A DNA stretch of 64,000 nucleotides from Paramecium sonneborni (Eukaryota > Ciliophora > Oligohymenophorea > Peniculida > Parameciidae), in the NCBI GenBank assembly GCA_905182985.1, contig CAJJDN010000084.1:360601-424600 (forward strand). Direction: 5' to 3'. The notes below the pieces were generated by a model, which saw only the letters and a list, made by a program, of their open reading frames with translations, had not been told where the DNA came from and made no database searches. The position numbers were made by a program, and so were the translations under genes. Shown here one piece after another: positions 53,739-64,000 of this stretch (position 1 is its first letter; every line of letters starts with the position of its first letter).

Positions 53739-54332
53739 TATTTAAATTATCAATTTGTTCAAAAGAACTTAACAATTTAGGCACATATTTATCTTCTATT
53801 CTTTCACTTCTCTTACAAACTTTTGCATTCTAATACATATACCAATCAAAATCTAGATAGAATTTCTTTGAAAATTTTATTCATTTCTTATATATATACA
53901 AAAAATATTTATCGCCATTAAATTACAGCCTTCACTTTTATAAATAACATAAATCTCAAATAGAACTTTTGAATACGAATTTCAAAAGTCAAATGTAATA
54001 TATTTTTTAATTCACTTTAATATTTGATTATTATAAATTTAAGATTTTTAAAAAATATAGATCATTTTCTTTAATTTTAAAAACTCTTTTTTCATTAATC
54101 AGCAAATTTTTATCATTATTATTTTATTAATTCATAATTGTTGATTTCAATTTTAATATTTGAATAATAAGTAATGAAAAAATCAGTATTCAAAAAGATA
54201 ACTTATTTCGAGAAATTTTCTGTTAATATTTAATAATAATTTAATCAATATTGTAAAATTATGGGATAGCAATTCCTCTAAAAAAATTTTCATTTAAATA
54301 AAAATCATACGATTTTCTGCTGAATTAAATTT
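53739..54332. other. Spacer upstream of the prominin gene
   Basis: About 590 bp, AT-rich, with no supported gene. The hairpin at 54333 lies at its far end. Confidence 0.4.
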
Positions 54333-54407
54333 ATAATGCTGTTCTAGAATAATTTAATCTAAATCATCAACTATGATTTCGATTAAATTATTCTAGAACA
54401 GCATTAT
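54333..54407. repeat. Long near-perfect inverted repeat (75-nt hairpin)
   Basis: Left arm 54333-54359 and right arm 54381-54407 are perfect 27-base reverse complements. One mismatch (54360/54380) follows, then seven more paired bases (54361-54367 with 54373-54379) and a 5-base loop at 54368-54372. Each arm holds the palindrome TCTAGA. It sits between two minus-strand genes, about 595 bp upstream of the prominin ATG and 93 bp beyond the 3' end of the lipidated orphan. Confidence 0.95.
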
Positions 54408-54499
54408 TCACGAATGAGTTTTCTAGAAATGAAATCGATTATAAAGTATAAATGAGTAAAAATAAAATATATAAAATCTTCAGATGTTACTAGTCCCTT

Positions 54500-54856
54500 T
54501 CATTTTTACAAATGAAAATGGGAATAACGAACCTTTCTCCCAAAAAAGACTTCTATTTTTTAATTTTTTTGGTTTGATTAGTTCAGTCTTATACTCTAAA
54601 CTTTTGGTCTCCCAATAACACTCTCTCTCTAAGATTTCACTTGATTTCCATTAAAATAAAGTTTTGGTGGAGAGAAGATATTTTATTCATCTTTGAGTTC
54701 TTCTTTTTCTTTACCCTCTTAATCGTCAAATTAGTTTTTTTGTAAATTTAAAGTTATGTTTTTTGGTTTCATTGGAGTTACACTATTAGAAGTTGTCGAT
54801 TAATGTTATTTATCCAAGATTATTCTTTTCTACTTTTTTGAATTACATGAACCCAT
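54500..54856 (-). CDS. Orphan protein with MGSCNS lipidation motif (118 aa)
   Basis: 118 residues without intron. The N-terminus MGSCNSKKQKR carries Gly2/Cys4 for myristoylation and palmitoylation and a basic patch, and its first six residues equal those of the CDPK at 34494. After that there is no kinase, only a charged, disordered chain (KEKEELKDEQNIFSPPKLYF, QVKSQRESVIGRPKVQS) ending in a basic, aromatic stretch (FFGRKVRYSHFHLQK). No domain recognised. It is probably membrane attached. Reading frame contains many TAA/TAG Gln codons, typical of genes here. Confidence 0.72.
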
Positions 54857-55254
54857 GATTAAAATAATATTTTTTTTCACAGTTTCAATATTTTTATCAA
54901 TTCCTTCTATTAAATCAGAGATTAACAGAATTTATATATTAATTAGAAAAATTGATCAGTAAAAATTTAGTATTTGAAGAAAAATGAAAAATCCTAATAA
55001 TAAAAACAATCAAATAATAAGAAAAAATATTATTTATAATCAACAAAGTTTTATTTATATAGCTACTAATAAAGATTTGTGGAATAAATATTAATTTTTG
55101 ATTAATGAGTGATTAATTATAGGTTGCTACATAATCTTATTTTTTCAAAATTAGAAGTACTTTTGATGATTTTTCAATTAAAATCTTTGAGATGTCTTAA
55201 ATCTAGAGATTGATAAATTTTAATTATGAATAATATTTAATATAAAAATTTATA
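54857..55254. other. Divergent spacer
   Basis: About 400 bp between the minus-strand orphan and the plus-strand helical protein; nothing else seen. Confidence 0.4.
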
Positions 55255-56781
55255 ATGATTAAATATTGCACAAGATTAATGAGAATTAGCTATAAAATAC
55301 CTATTTATAGGTTTTGCAAAGAAAAGTTTGAAATATCAGATGAAGACATTGAAAAATTAAAGCTTTTGTATTCTTAGAAAGAAAACTATGATCAATTTTT
55401 AAAATAAAAAGAGTGTAATATTTTTATAACAAAAACATAGAAATTTTAGAAGATGTTTTTAAAGAGAGAGAATAATTGATATCATTTAAATTGATGTAAA
55501 TGAGTGATATTGATTAAGTGTTTGATTTTTACTCTAAAGAAATAGCTAAATAATTAGATGAATAAAATCCACAACCTCCATTTACATCAAATGAGTTGAG
55601 TCTATTTCTCTATTTTACAAGTTGTTTACGAAATGAAGATTATGGTGAGTAAATGAAAAATCATACAGACAGATTTTAATAAATTACATCTAAAATTTTA
55701 TTGGAAATAAACCGATTAGATCCAGAATAATTCTGTGCATTTTTATGGGCTTTGTCTACTTATTAAATTGAAATGGGTGATTTAAACCTTAATGATTCAA
55801 AATAATTCATAATTAAATAATAAGCTGAAATAATCTTAGAAAAAATACCTCCTGAGACATTACCTTCATTAGCATTCTCTTTATTTCATATTCTAAAAGA
55901 TCAATCAGATTTAATATTAAAGATCTCAAAACTAACTCAATAAAACATTACCATACAAACTCCAGGCAATTTAATTACATTAATAAAAAGTTTACCTAGA
56001 GGTTCATTTACAAACTCTAGACTTATTTTTGATTAATTATCTGATTAATTTCAATAAGATTTATTAACTTAAGATTAATTTATAAATGTATTAGTGGAAT
56101 TAATCAGAATAACAAATCATTAAAATACAGAGTATATTAAAAATATGGTTGACTTACTAACTTCTAAAATTGAATCAACATAAAAGCATAATTTAAATAT
56201 TTCTATTTAAAAAGTGATTGATTTGATACTTTCTTGCACAGAATTAGAATAATAAGAAGGAGAATAATTAGTTAAATAAATGTTAAGAATTTGTCATGCC
56301 AAAAGTGAAAAGTTGAACATCCCAGAATATATTTCATTGTTTTTAGCTGTTGCTAAAATTAACAATAAAAATTATGGATCTATTAATTTGGAAAAAACCA
56401 TAAGAATTCTTATTGAATTAGCACATAGATCTTAAGTTTTTTCTTTAAAGGATTTTGAATGTAAATATCAATAAATAAACTTAAATAGAAAAAGAATTAG
56501 TTTAAGTCATAGTAGGAGCTGCAGCCTTAAGAATAGATAATAAAGAATTTATTCATAATATCATTTCTAAAATTAATCCATAATTATTAGATAAGTAAGA
56601 CTTATTGTTGTTAGCCAAGTCTTTTATAATTTATGTTCGATTATTTGAAATTGAATTATTAAAAATACATTCAGTTTGTGCAAAAAAAAAGCACGAGTTT
56701 AGTGCTTTCGAATAAGTTCAATTATCACAAACTTTTAATAGAATTAAAATGTTAATTCCAGATTCACCTTTTTTATAATGA
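55255..56781 (+). CDS. Helical-repeat protein, FASTK/RAP-like without the RAP end
   Basis: 490 residues after introns of 26 nt (near 55420) and 28 nt (near 56460). The N-terminus MIKYCTRLMRISYKIPIYRF is basic and amphipathic like a mitochondrial presequence, similar in style to the start of the RAP protein at 41160. The body is a series of paired helices (LSLFLYFTSCLRN, QFCAFLWALSTYQIE, TLPSLAFSLFHIL, NLITLIKSLPRG, EYISLFLAVAKIN, DLLLLAKSFIIYV), like the FAST/OPR-type repeats seen in organelle RNA-binding factors. No RAP domain follows. A mitochondrial RNA role is inference from this architecture. Confidence 0.62.
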
Positions 56782-56978
56782 ATGCAATATAATTTATACA
56801 TATAAATGTAATTTTATGTAAAAATATTTAAATATTTATAAATTTATGGAAATATTAAGTGTTTATAAATAATGCTAAATATTTATTAGGTAAAATAGTT
56901 TTAAATAAAAAAATTACTTTATTATTTTTTCACATCCACACTATTTGAGAATAATAATATAAATAATATTTATTTTAA

Positions 56979-57291
56979 ATGAATCACTGGATAATTTTCA
57001 TTTCAATTATTGGAGTTGTAACTAGTAATTTAAGTAATTATAACTATAATATTTTAAGTTGAGTAAGAATTGAAAAAATTGTAAGAAAAACAAGAGTTTC
57101 AAAATTGTGAAAAGAGTTGCATAATTAAAGAGCAAAAAGGAAAAGAAGATTGTTTATCATATTTTTTAGCAAATGTTGAATATTATTGCATAAAAGTCGT
57201 AAATGAGTTGATAAATGATTGTTTATACAAATATTGCCTATAGAAAAAAAAAAAAAAAATAAAACACCCTAATATGCTAAAAACTCAATGA
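56979..57291 (+). CDS. Small secreted cysteine-containing protein
   Basis: 92 residues after one 34-nt intron. A short signal peptide MNHWIIFISIIGVVT is followed by a charged helical chain with six cysteines (NCEKSC, EDC, YYC, DC, YC), probably forming disulfides in the secretory pathway. The C-terminus (LQKKKKKIKHPN) depends on a run of 16 As at 57244-57259; a change of one base there would alter the last residues. It is short and no family is recognised. The signal peptide and spaced cysteines suggest a secreted or trichocyst/surface-associated peptide, which is inference. Confidence 0.6.
57244..57259. repeat. Homopolymer A16 inside a coding region
   Basis: Sixteen As near the 3' end of the small secreted gene; a site prone to sequencing or replication slippage. 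Confidence 0.9.
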
Positions 57292-57405
57292 AATAGAAAT
57301 ATAAAAAAATCTATTTATATTAAAAAATATGATTGTTTTCTGACAAATATTAATCATGATAATTTATCTTCATAATAGAAAACAATCGAAAGTTTTAATA
57401 AAGTA

Positions 57406-58380
57406 ATGAAACCAATTCAAATGATTTTATAGGGTAAAAAATATGAGATCCCATAGGGGATAACAACAGTTGGAAATACAGGGACTTGTTAAATTTAAAT
57501 ATCTCTTTCAGATTGTTTCGAGCTTAAAAGGGAAGAAAATTATTTGTGGATCTAGCCTATAATAAATATATATAGAATTAATGGATTTGGTTTTAAAGAG
57601 ACATTATCTGTAGGAAAAGAATATGAACTAGATCTATCAACAGGAAAGAAAGAAATAATTGCATTTGATGAATAATTTACTTTTGAGTATGGCAAAAAGC
57701 GAATAATAAAAATTTAAATAATAGATTAGAATAAATGTACAATCGAACCAAAAATAGTTAAAAAAGTAGTAAATGAATCGATGTATTTTGAGAATTCCAT
57801 TAATATTTAGAAGAAGAGTAAACCTCTATATTATTGTTTTATTTAGAATTATGTATATAAAATATAATCTATTTAGATCAAATAATTAAATGGGATTTAT
57901 AAACTCAAATTTTCTAATTCTTTTGTTTGTGTAGAAGATTAAAATAAACTTCATAAGTTGGGTATTGAGATAGACCCAAATGATTATAATATACTAGTAA
58001 TGGATTTTTATAAAAGAACCTTTAATTTATTATTGGCTTTAAATTAAGGTAAATTGATAGTGAGTTCTTAATGGATAAAAGATTGTCTATCAACAAGATA
58101 AGTATAGAATCCGTATTTATATATTCTGAAAACTAATAATTTTAGTATATTAAAATCGATAGGAAATTCAATCTCGAATAAGATTTTCTTAGATAAAAAA
58201 TTTTAATTAAGTCCTCAATTATAATCAAATATGACCAGGGAAGAAATAACAAAATTAATAGAAGCTGGTGGAGGGATCATTAGTAATTAGCAAAATGCAA
58301 TTTAAGTTGTTAATAATGGTGAATAAGGTGGCGTATAGATGGAAGAATTTATTTAAATGATTTTGTATTAAAAAGTATGA
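57406..58380 (+). CDS. BRCT-domain protein
   Basis: 324 residues, intron-free. The second half holds a BRCT-type fold: KRTFNLLLALNQGKLIVSSQWIKDCL, where the Trp in VSSQWIKDC is the family's most conserved residue, then a second unit with REEITKLIEAGGGIIS. The first 150 residues are a beta-rich part (GNTGTCQIQISLSDCFELKR, GFGFKETLSVGKEYELD) resembling an FHA fold; that is tentative. BRCT proteins recognise phosphoproteins in DNA repair and checkpoint signalling; FHA-BRCT order would recall NBS1/MDC1-like proteins. Identification beyond BRCT is unsafe. Confidence 0.72.
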
Positions 58381-58413
58381 TTAAACTGGTTGAAAATTTT
58401 AATATTTATATTG

Positions 58414-60138
58414 ATGAAATAAAAACTTTGGACAGCTATTCCGAATGATTTGAAGTGGAAAAATGAAAAGATCATTTTGAAATCTGAATTCTAAAAGTCC
58501 AATAAAAAGTTGAGATATTTGACTGCTTATGATCATTTCATTCTAATTACAAAAGTATGATAAGATTGAATTTAAACAATAGAAACCTGATGATCCTCCA
58601 AAAAAGTTTCTTAAGTTAGATTTTGAAACGAAATTTGAAATAATGAGAACACCTGTATAAAAGAAAGATGAAGATGATGATTCATTGGGTACTATAATTG
58701 GAATGATTCTTATGAGAGATCATGGTTAGGATCAAATGCCAAGTTATAAATTAACAGCAAATGATAAAGTAATAACATAATGGAGAGAATTTTTTTAATC
58801 TAGAATTAATTAATGGTAATTTCATCATCTTTTTAGAGTATTTAAAAAAATAGGAAAGGGTAATTTTGCCTCTGTAATTAATATCATTAATATTAGGTTT
58901 ATTTGGGAGAACGAATAGAAGATGGTACATAGATGGCAATTAAAGCATTTTCTAAATAAGCTGCATATGCAGAAGACCATGGAAAAGAGGCTATTGTTAA
59001 TGAACTTACAATTATGAGAAAATTAAATAATCATCATCTTATGAGAATGTATGAAATTTATGAAACTTAAAATTCACTCTATGTTGCACTTGAGTTATTA
59101 GAAGGCGGTTCACTTTATGATCTAATTAAAGAAAAAGTTATTTTATCTACAAAACAAATACAGTAAATTTTAGTAGGAGTACTATAAGGATTATGCCATA
59201 TGCATGAAAAAGAAATTATGCATCGAGATTTAAAATTAGAGAATATATTATTTAAATAATAAAAGTACTATTTTTATATAATAAATTTATAGAAAAATGG
59301 AAACAGTAGTTGTTGCAGATTTTGGTTTAGCTACACATGTAAATGAACCAGTTTATTTATATTGTCGATGTGGAACTCCAGGATATGTTGCACCTGAAGT
59401 TATTAACATAAAAGATATGAAAGCCCATTATAGTTCTGTTTGTGATATTTATAGTCTTGGTTTAGTCTTCTATTTATTATTAACTGGTAAACCAGCTTTT
59501 CCTGGTAAAAGTTATGGAACTGTTGTTAAATAAAATAGAGAAGCTACTATTGATTATACTTTAAAATAATTGTAAAATGCTCCTAATACTGCTATTGATT
59601 TATTAAAAAGAATGTTAGAAAAAGATCCAAATAAAAGAATTAATGCACATTAATGCTTATAACATTAATATTTAGCAGAAATGAACAAAATTATGTTAGA
59701 AGATAATTAACATGACTTTATAGATGAAGGAGAAGAAAATGATTTAGGTATGAGAATGAACGCTTTAAATGAAGAGTAAAATTATTTATCATATTCTCTA
59801 GATCAGCTAAATTTGATGCATTTAGAAAAAATTAACTAATTAATTCACCTTAATCTTCTCCTGGTTCCTTAGCTACTAAATAAATTAAACATTAAAAGAA
59901 CATTGATTCTTCTAATTAATTATAAGCAAATTCCCCTTTACTTACTGGAAAAACAGACAGTGTTGATAGTATTCCTAATATTGGACTATCATAAACAAAA
60001 CAATAAAATAATTTTTAAGCCTCTCCATAAATAAAGCCATCCCGTTTTAAGCAGTATTAATCAATTTTATATTTTAGGAATGTTCCATAATAAAAATAAG
60101 AAAATCCATTATTAAAATATACTTAAAAGAAAGAATGA
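58414..60138 (+). CDS. PH-like domain + Ser/Thr protein kinase, paralogue of 9013-10659
   Basis: 539 residues after introns of 28, 23, 28 and 26 nt, exact frame. N-terminal about 140 residues: PH-like (KIILKSEFQKSNKKLRYLTAYDHFILITK). The kinase domain shows IGKGNFASVYLGER, MAIKAFSKQ, LYVALELLEGGSLYDLIKE, MHRDLKLENILF, VADFGLAT, RCGTPGYVAPEVI, CDIYSLGLVFYLLLTG and MLEKDPNKRINA. The Ser/Gln-rich tail is long. It shares with the first copy the domain order and the exact words GTPGYVAPE, FGLAT and LTGK, but has RDLKLEN where most have RDLKPEN. Likely recruited by membrane lipids, by inference. Confidence 0.9.
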
Positions 60139-61345
60139 CTTTGAAGAGTCAGTGATTATTATTTAGTCAGATAAAATTTCTTTTATTTATTTTTTTTTCA
60201 TTTCTTCCTTAAACTCTATTAAAATGATGTTTTTTTAAATTATATAATTTAAGTGATTTGGTATCCAATCATGATAAATTGGAGTATTTAATTATTTTAT
60301 TGAAAAATTAAAACTAATTATTTATGAATTAAAACTTTGCTTATTTTTCTACACTTTTTATTTTATTCTAAAGTGAAGATTTAATTTCCTAAAGGAAAAA
60401 ATCAATAATAAGAAAAAAACCTCTTCTAAATATACATAATTTTACTTATAAATTAAAATCTAATTCAAATAGACCTATGAGATTCTTGAATATTTAAGTG
60501 TAAATGTCAATGTAAGATCCTTGAATAATTGATAATACACCACAATATTAAATTAACATTATTCTTCACAATGAAAAATTAATTAATTACTACATACATA
60601 GCTTCATATAGTAATAACAGAAACTACAGTTGACGTTGTAGATATCTTATCTATTATAGAAATTAATTTACTTTTTCATGCCAATTGAAATATTATTATA
60701 CCTACCAATATATATAATCCTATAAAATATTTTACACATATATCCAGCTATTTAAATGTTTGATGGATCGACTAAATTAACTGAAATTATTATTAGAGTT
60801 CCTTTCCATAAAAATTGATTTGGGGTTATTGCTCAGTTATTAAAATGAATACAATTTAACTAAGAAAACAATTAAAAAAAAAATTGTCAAATAACAATTG
60901 ATATCCAAGCAAAGTTTTTACTTTCTAAGTAAATTGTTAACCGAAAATCAAAAATATATGAAATACTTGTATATATTCTAAACCAAACATTTAATGAAGA
61001 TATTTTATTGATTCAGCTTTTACATCTTATTAATTTTACATTAATAATACGGAACATATTTTTATAATTTAATATAGATCTATATTTTTTTCATATTTTT
61101 TTTCGATCATTGATATCATTAGATATGATTACTAAGATATTTCTTTGCCATGATTATCTTTCATTTTCATCAATCATCATTTTTTTACATCATCTGATTT
61201 AGCATTTTCCCACACTAATGTAAATCAAATAAATATTACGTTGAATGATTTATTATTAATAAAGTAAATGAAATAATAAAATAAAGATAGAAAATGGCAT
61301 TCTATTCTAGAAGTGAAGGGATGTTAAATATAAAATAACAATATT
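60139..61345. other. Long convergent spacer without supported gene
   Basis: About 1.2 kb between the 3' ends of the kinase and SLC37 genes. Both strands are full of TGA in all frames and I see no RNA-like stem structure. Tail-to-tail gaps elsewhere in the window are 30-400 bp apart from another large one at 23492-24323. Confidence 0.5.
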
Positions 61346-62910
61346 TCATAATTATTGCACTTAACTCTTATTTTGTCTTAATCTTTTATATTCGGTTATA
61401 ATTAATGGAATGAGAAACATTCCTGCAATAACAGCATTTAATCCACAATATTCAAATATTTTATCTCCTAGATGTGGAACAATCAATTAATTAAGAGCAG
61501 CAAAGGTTGCACCATAACCCATAACAACAGAAGTGACAGTAGCAGTGGATTTTTTATTACCTAAAGGGAAATAAGAAATAAAACCTTTTAATTCTTTCAT
61601 GTTACTTAGTTCAATGACAATAGCTCCAGATATATTATTATAGACTCCTCCAATCAAAAGGCCTGTTAGAAATACTAATAAATAGTATAAGAAGTAAGGT
61701 TTATGATTTTCGATTTTTCTGAGTTAATCAATACATATCATAACAACAGTACCTAACCAAAGAATAGGAACTATTAGACTGGCTCTAACATTCCAATAAA
61801 CTCCTGAGTAGCTAAAATATAGAGCAGAGCTACCAAATGAGAATGCATCCTGGAATAGTTCCCCATTCTATCATTTATGTAATCCATGCAACTCCATTTA
61901 ATTCTTGTCCGCTTAAATAATTTGGTAACCAAAATGCCAGTATATAGAATACAGCTTTGATACATCCAAAAGAAAAAGCATAGAGTGCTACATTAGGTAA
62001 TTTCCATGCAGAAAACATATTAATGCTATCCTTCTTTGGTCGTTTTGGTTACAATTAAGGTTCTCCAACAGTATTTCTAGCAACAGTTAGGAGAGATTGA
62101 TCGATGTTGCTTTTTGAAATATCCAAATCTTAATTGGAAACTACAGAAGCAGTCCTAGATCCACTTCTGCTCATATATTCAGCATGTGCATCTTTATAAA
62201 CTAATGATTTAGTATTTGGATTTCTAAACTTAGAAATATATTCTTTTGCTGAATCTGTTGGTATGGCAAATATATTTATGAAAGACATTAATGTTACTCC
62301 AGCTGCTGCTACATATATGGGAGATATAACACTAAATTAAAATTGTTCGATAAAAATGCCAGCAAATAAATCTCCTAATATATTGCCTATATTAGTGCAT
62401 GCAGTGAAATATCCCATTATAATGACTTTGTTTGGTTTGCTTTGCCAATTATTCATAATTGCCATTAAACCTGGCCAAACTGGAGCCTGTGCTATTCCAT
62501 TAAATATCATTAGAGTTAGGATTATCCATCTATTATGTTACTCTACTGTAAACAGTCCTGCAATCAAAAATTATATAATTCCAGTCAAAAAGGTACCACA
62601 TAACATGAATCTCTTAGGTCCTATTCTGTCTCCAACTTATCCTAAACTGTGATAAATTGGTAGATTACAATAACATTGATGAACCGTAAGTAAATAGAAA
62701 TGCAAAATTAACATCTGCCAAATAACTCTTATCAAAGTCATCTATTCTTTAGTCATCATATTTATGATCATCATCATCTTGTTTTGCCAATATACCAGAT
62801 GTGAAACTCCAAGTGGAACGACAAGAATGTAACATTGCATATTGGATAAAGCAACAAATAAAGACTTATATTCTTTTTGCCTTTAATCCCGGTACTGGAG
62901 AATTGAACAT
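61346..62910 (-). CDS. SLC37-type sugar-phosphate/phosphate antiporter (MFS)
   Basis: 506 residues after two 22-nt introns. Twelve-TM major facilitator. The N-half includes RIQVFICCFIQYAMLHSCRS, then FLFTYGSSMLFLGQVGDRIG with the MFS motif-A loop GQVGDRIGPKR, GIAQAPVWPGLMAIMNNW (the xxWPG segment seen in SLC37/GlpT relatives) and NIGNILGDLFAG. A long acidic/Ser-rich cytosolic loop joins the halves, which is also an SLC37 trait. The C-half shows SFGCIKAVFYILAFWLPNYL and ends NKSQVQQL. Relatives exchange glucose-6-phosphate or glycerol-3-phosphate for phosphate. Exact substrate not readable. Confidence 0.9.
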
Positions 62911-62944
62911 TATTTAAAATTAAATGTATTAAGATCATGTCATA

Positions 62945-63842
62945 TCATTTTCTCAATGAATTTTCTACTCTGTTACAAGTTTGATCTATCAAATTAATCA
63001 AGCTCTCTTCTGTAGCTTCTCTTTCATTCTTTTCACTTGTTAATTCACTATTTAAATAGTGATTCATTTCATCTAACATTCTAAACATTTATCCTTATGC
63101 CTATTCTCTTTATTTTTTCTCAGTTGTTAAGATCTCTTACAATTTTAAAATTGAATCTCCTAATCTCTTAATAGTATTTTGATTTTGTTATTCTCTATAT
63201 TTTATATATATTAATAATACCTTTATCTTCTTTCTTCTTCTACTTCCTCTTATAATTATAAAATACGATCTCCAATCTCTTAAGCATTCTTCTCTTCTGT
63301 CTCTTCTCTGTATTTCTTCTATCTTGCCAAATCCAACTTCAAGCTATAAACCTTATCATCTGTATTCTTAATTATTTTTCCTTCAAAATCTTTTCTATTT
63401 ATTTTTTCTGATTATAATTCTTTATTCAAAAATCCTTCTAATGCCTTTAAATCTTTTGATCTTAATTTTTCATCTCCAGCCTAATTTTAGTTTTAACTAT
63501 ACTTCTCTAATGATTTTCTCATTTTATGCACCTTCCTCAACCTTTTAGAGTTGTTCTTTCAACAACTTGAACTTAGAATCATCTCCTTAAGCTTATTTAG
63601 TTGCTCTGTCTTCTAAAATTTTAATCTTGCTCTCAAATGTTTCTTTTTTAAACTAATTATTAGTATACAAACCATACAGCTTAATCTTCATCAATTTAAT
63701 GTTATAGATTGGAGAGTTTTTCTGATAGCTGTGATATTTTAGCTCTGCTTGGGGAAAGTGCTCTATCACCTCCATATGGTTGTACATTTGAAACATTCAC
63801 ATTTGAACGTGATGGTGAGTAAAAGATCTTTGATGCAGACAT
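62945..63842 (-). CDS. SF-assemblin (basal-body striated-fibre protein)
   Basis: 274 residues after introns of 25, 22 and 26 nt, exact frame. A 50-residue non-helical head rich in Ser-Pro (SPSRSNVNVSNVQPYGGDRA, LSPSRAK) is followed by a continuous coiled coil: KISQLSEKLSNLQHQIDEDQ, FKKETFESKIKILEDR, FEGKIIKNTDDKVYSLKLDL, ETEEKNAQEIGDRILQLQEE. Head plus about 220-residue rod is the size and layout of SF-assemblin/beta-giardin. These polymerise into the 2-nm filaments of striated rootlets beside basal bodies. Paramecium has many such genes. The stop lies 34 bp from the SLC37 start, both minus. Confidence 0.9.
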
Positions 63843-63932
63843 AAATAATTAACAATAAAAATTATTTCTAAATATTTTTTTTTACTTTCTCGTTTTAAAA
63901 TCAATCTAATTAATCTCATTATTTTTTTAATC

Positions 63933-64000
63933 ATGAATTTTTATTCAGAATTCAAACACAACATGAGATTAGCTAAAGCTGATCAAGAATTCAAAAAAAA
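63933..64000 (+). CDS. 5' end of a gene cut by the window edge
   Basis: An ATG begins MNFYSEFKHNMRLAKADQEF and runs open to the edge, 22 codons. Charged, helix-like. Divergent from SF-assemblin with a 90-bp gap. No family can be assigned. Confidence 0.45.
   Translation, partial: MNFYSEFKHNMRLAKADQEFKK

Noticed and set aside
61774..61965. 63-codon minus-strand frame
   Set aside because: It is another reading of the SLC37 gene around an intron; the transporter frame with the 22-nt intron explains the region.

Overview
This is a gene-dense, very AT-rich stretch of ciliate nuclear DNA, almost certainly somatic (macronuclear) DNA of a Paramecium. Three things show this directly. TAA and TAG occur in frame as glutamine codons in every gene and only TGA ends genes. 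Nearly every gene is cut by tiny GT...AG introns of 22-35 bases. Once these introns are removed, the frames join exactly into whole proteins with recognisable families (for example aldolase, SUMO, GFAT, prominin, DYRK and copine all close to an integer number of codons). Reading with the standard code breaks every gene into fragments, so gene boundaries here were rebuilt by hand using TGA-only stops and short introns.

Layout, left to right. 0.1-1.3 kb: class I fructose-bisphosphate aldolase. 2.3 kb: tRNA-Trp. 3.4-8.4 kb: a giant multi-pass membrane protein with a PAS-like domain. 8.4-8.8 kb (minus): SUMO. 9.0-10.7 kb: PH-like domain plus protein kinase. 11.2-11.9 kb (minus): a tandem pair of small, probably lipid-anchored proteins of one family. 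12.5-14.5 kb: glutamine-fructose-6-phosphate transaminase. 14.6-18.1 kb: axonemal coiled-coil/EF-hand protein. 18.4-23.3 kb: a second PAS-type giant membrane protein. 23.3-25.5 kb: small membrane protein, an aberrant Rab-like GTPase (minus) and a Tctex1-type dynein light chain. 25.9-28.3 kb: a heat-shock factor gene inside a 1163-bp exact direct repeat split by a single N, probably an assembly artefact. 28.4-31.3 kb: TBC Rab-GAP (minus) and a Rab GTPase. 31.4-36.2 kb: ULK-like kinase (minus) and a CDPK. 36.2-41.1 kb: secreted charged-repeat protein, ZC2HC1 zinc-finger protein and DYRK kinase. 41.2-43.9 kb: RAP-domain helical-repeat protein. 44.1-48.9 kb: aquaporin-like channel, two small orphans, copine and a 64-residue orphan. 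49.0-53.7 kb: MATE transporter and a prominin (minus). 54.3 kb: a long near-perfect hairpin. 54.5-58.4 kb: N-myristoylated orphan, second helical-repeat protein, small secreted protein and BRCT protein. 58.4-60.1 kb: a second PH-like/kinase paralogue. 61.3-63.8 kb (minus): SLC37-type transporter and SF-assemblin. A gene start is cut by the right edge.

The genes do not form a pathway. Themes that recur are ciliary and basal-body proteins (dynein light chain, axonemal coiled coil, SF-assemblin, ZC2HC1), Rab traffic (Rab, Rab-like, TBC), calcium and lipid signalling (CDPK, copine, two PH-like kinases) and short lipid-anchored proteins starting MG-x-C (CDPK, the tandem pair and the 118-residue orphan). 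Spacers are mostly 50-400 bp. A few about 1 kb long contain nothing I can support. Intron positions inside the first PAS protein and the ULK-like kinase are only partly resolved.
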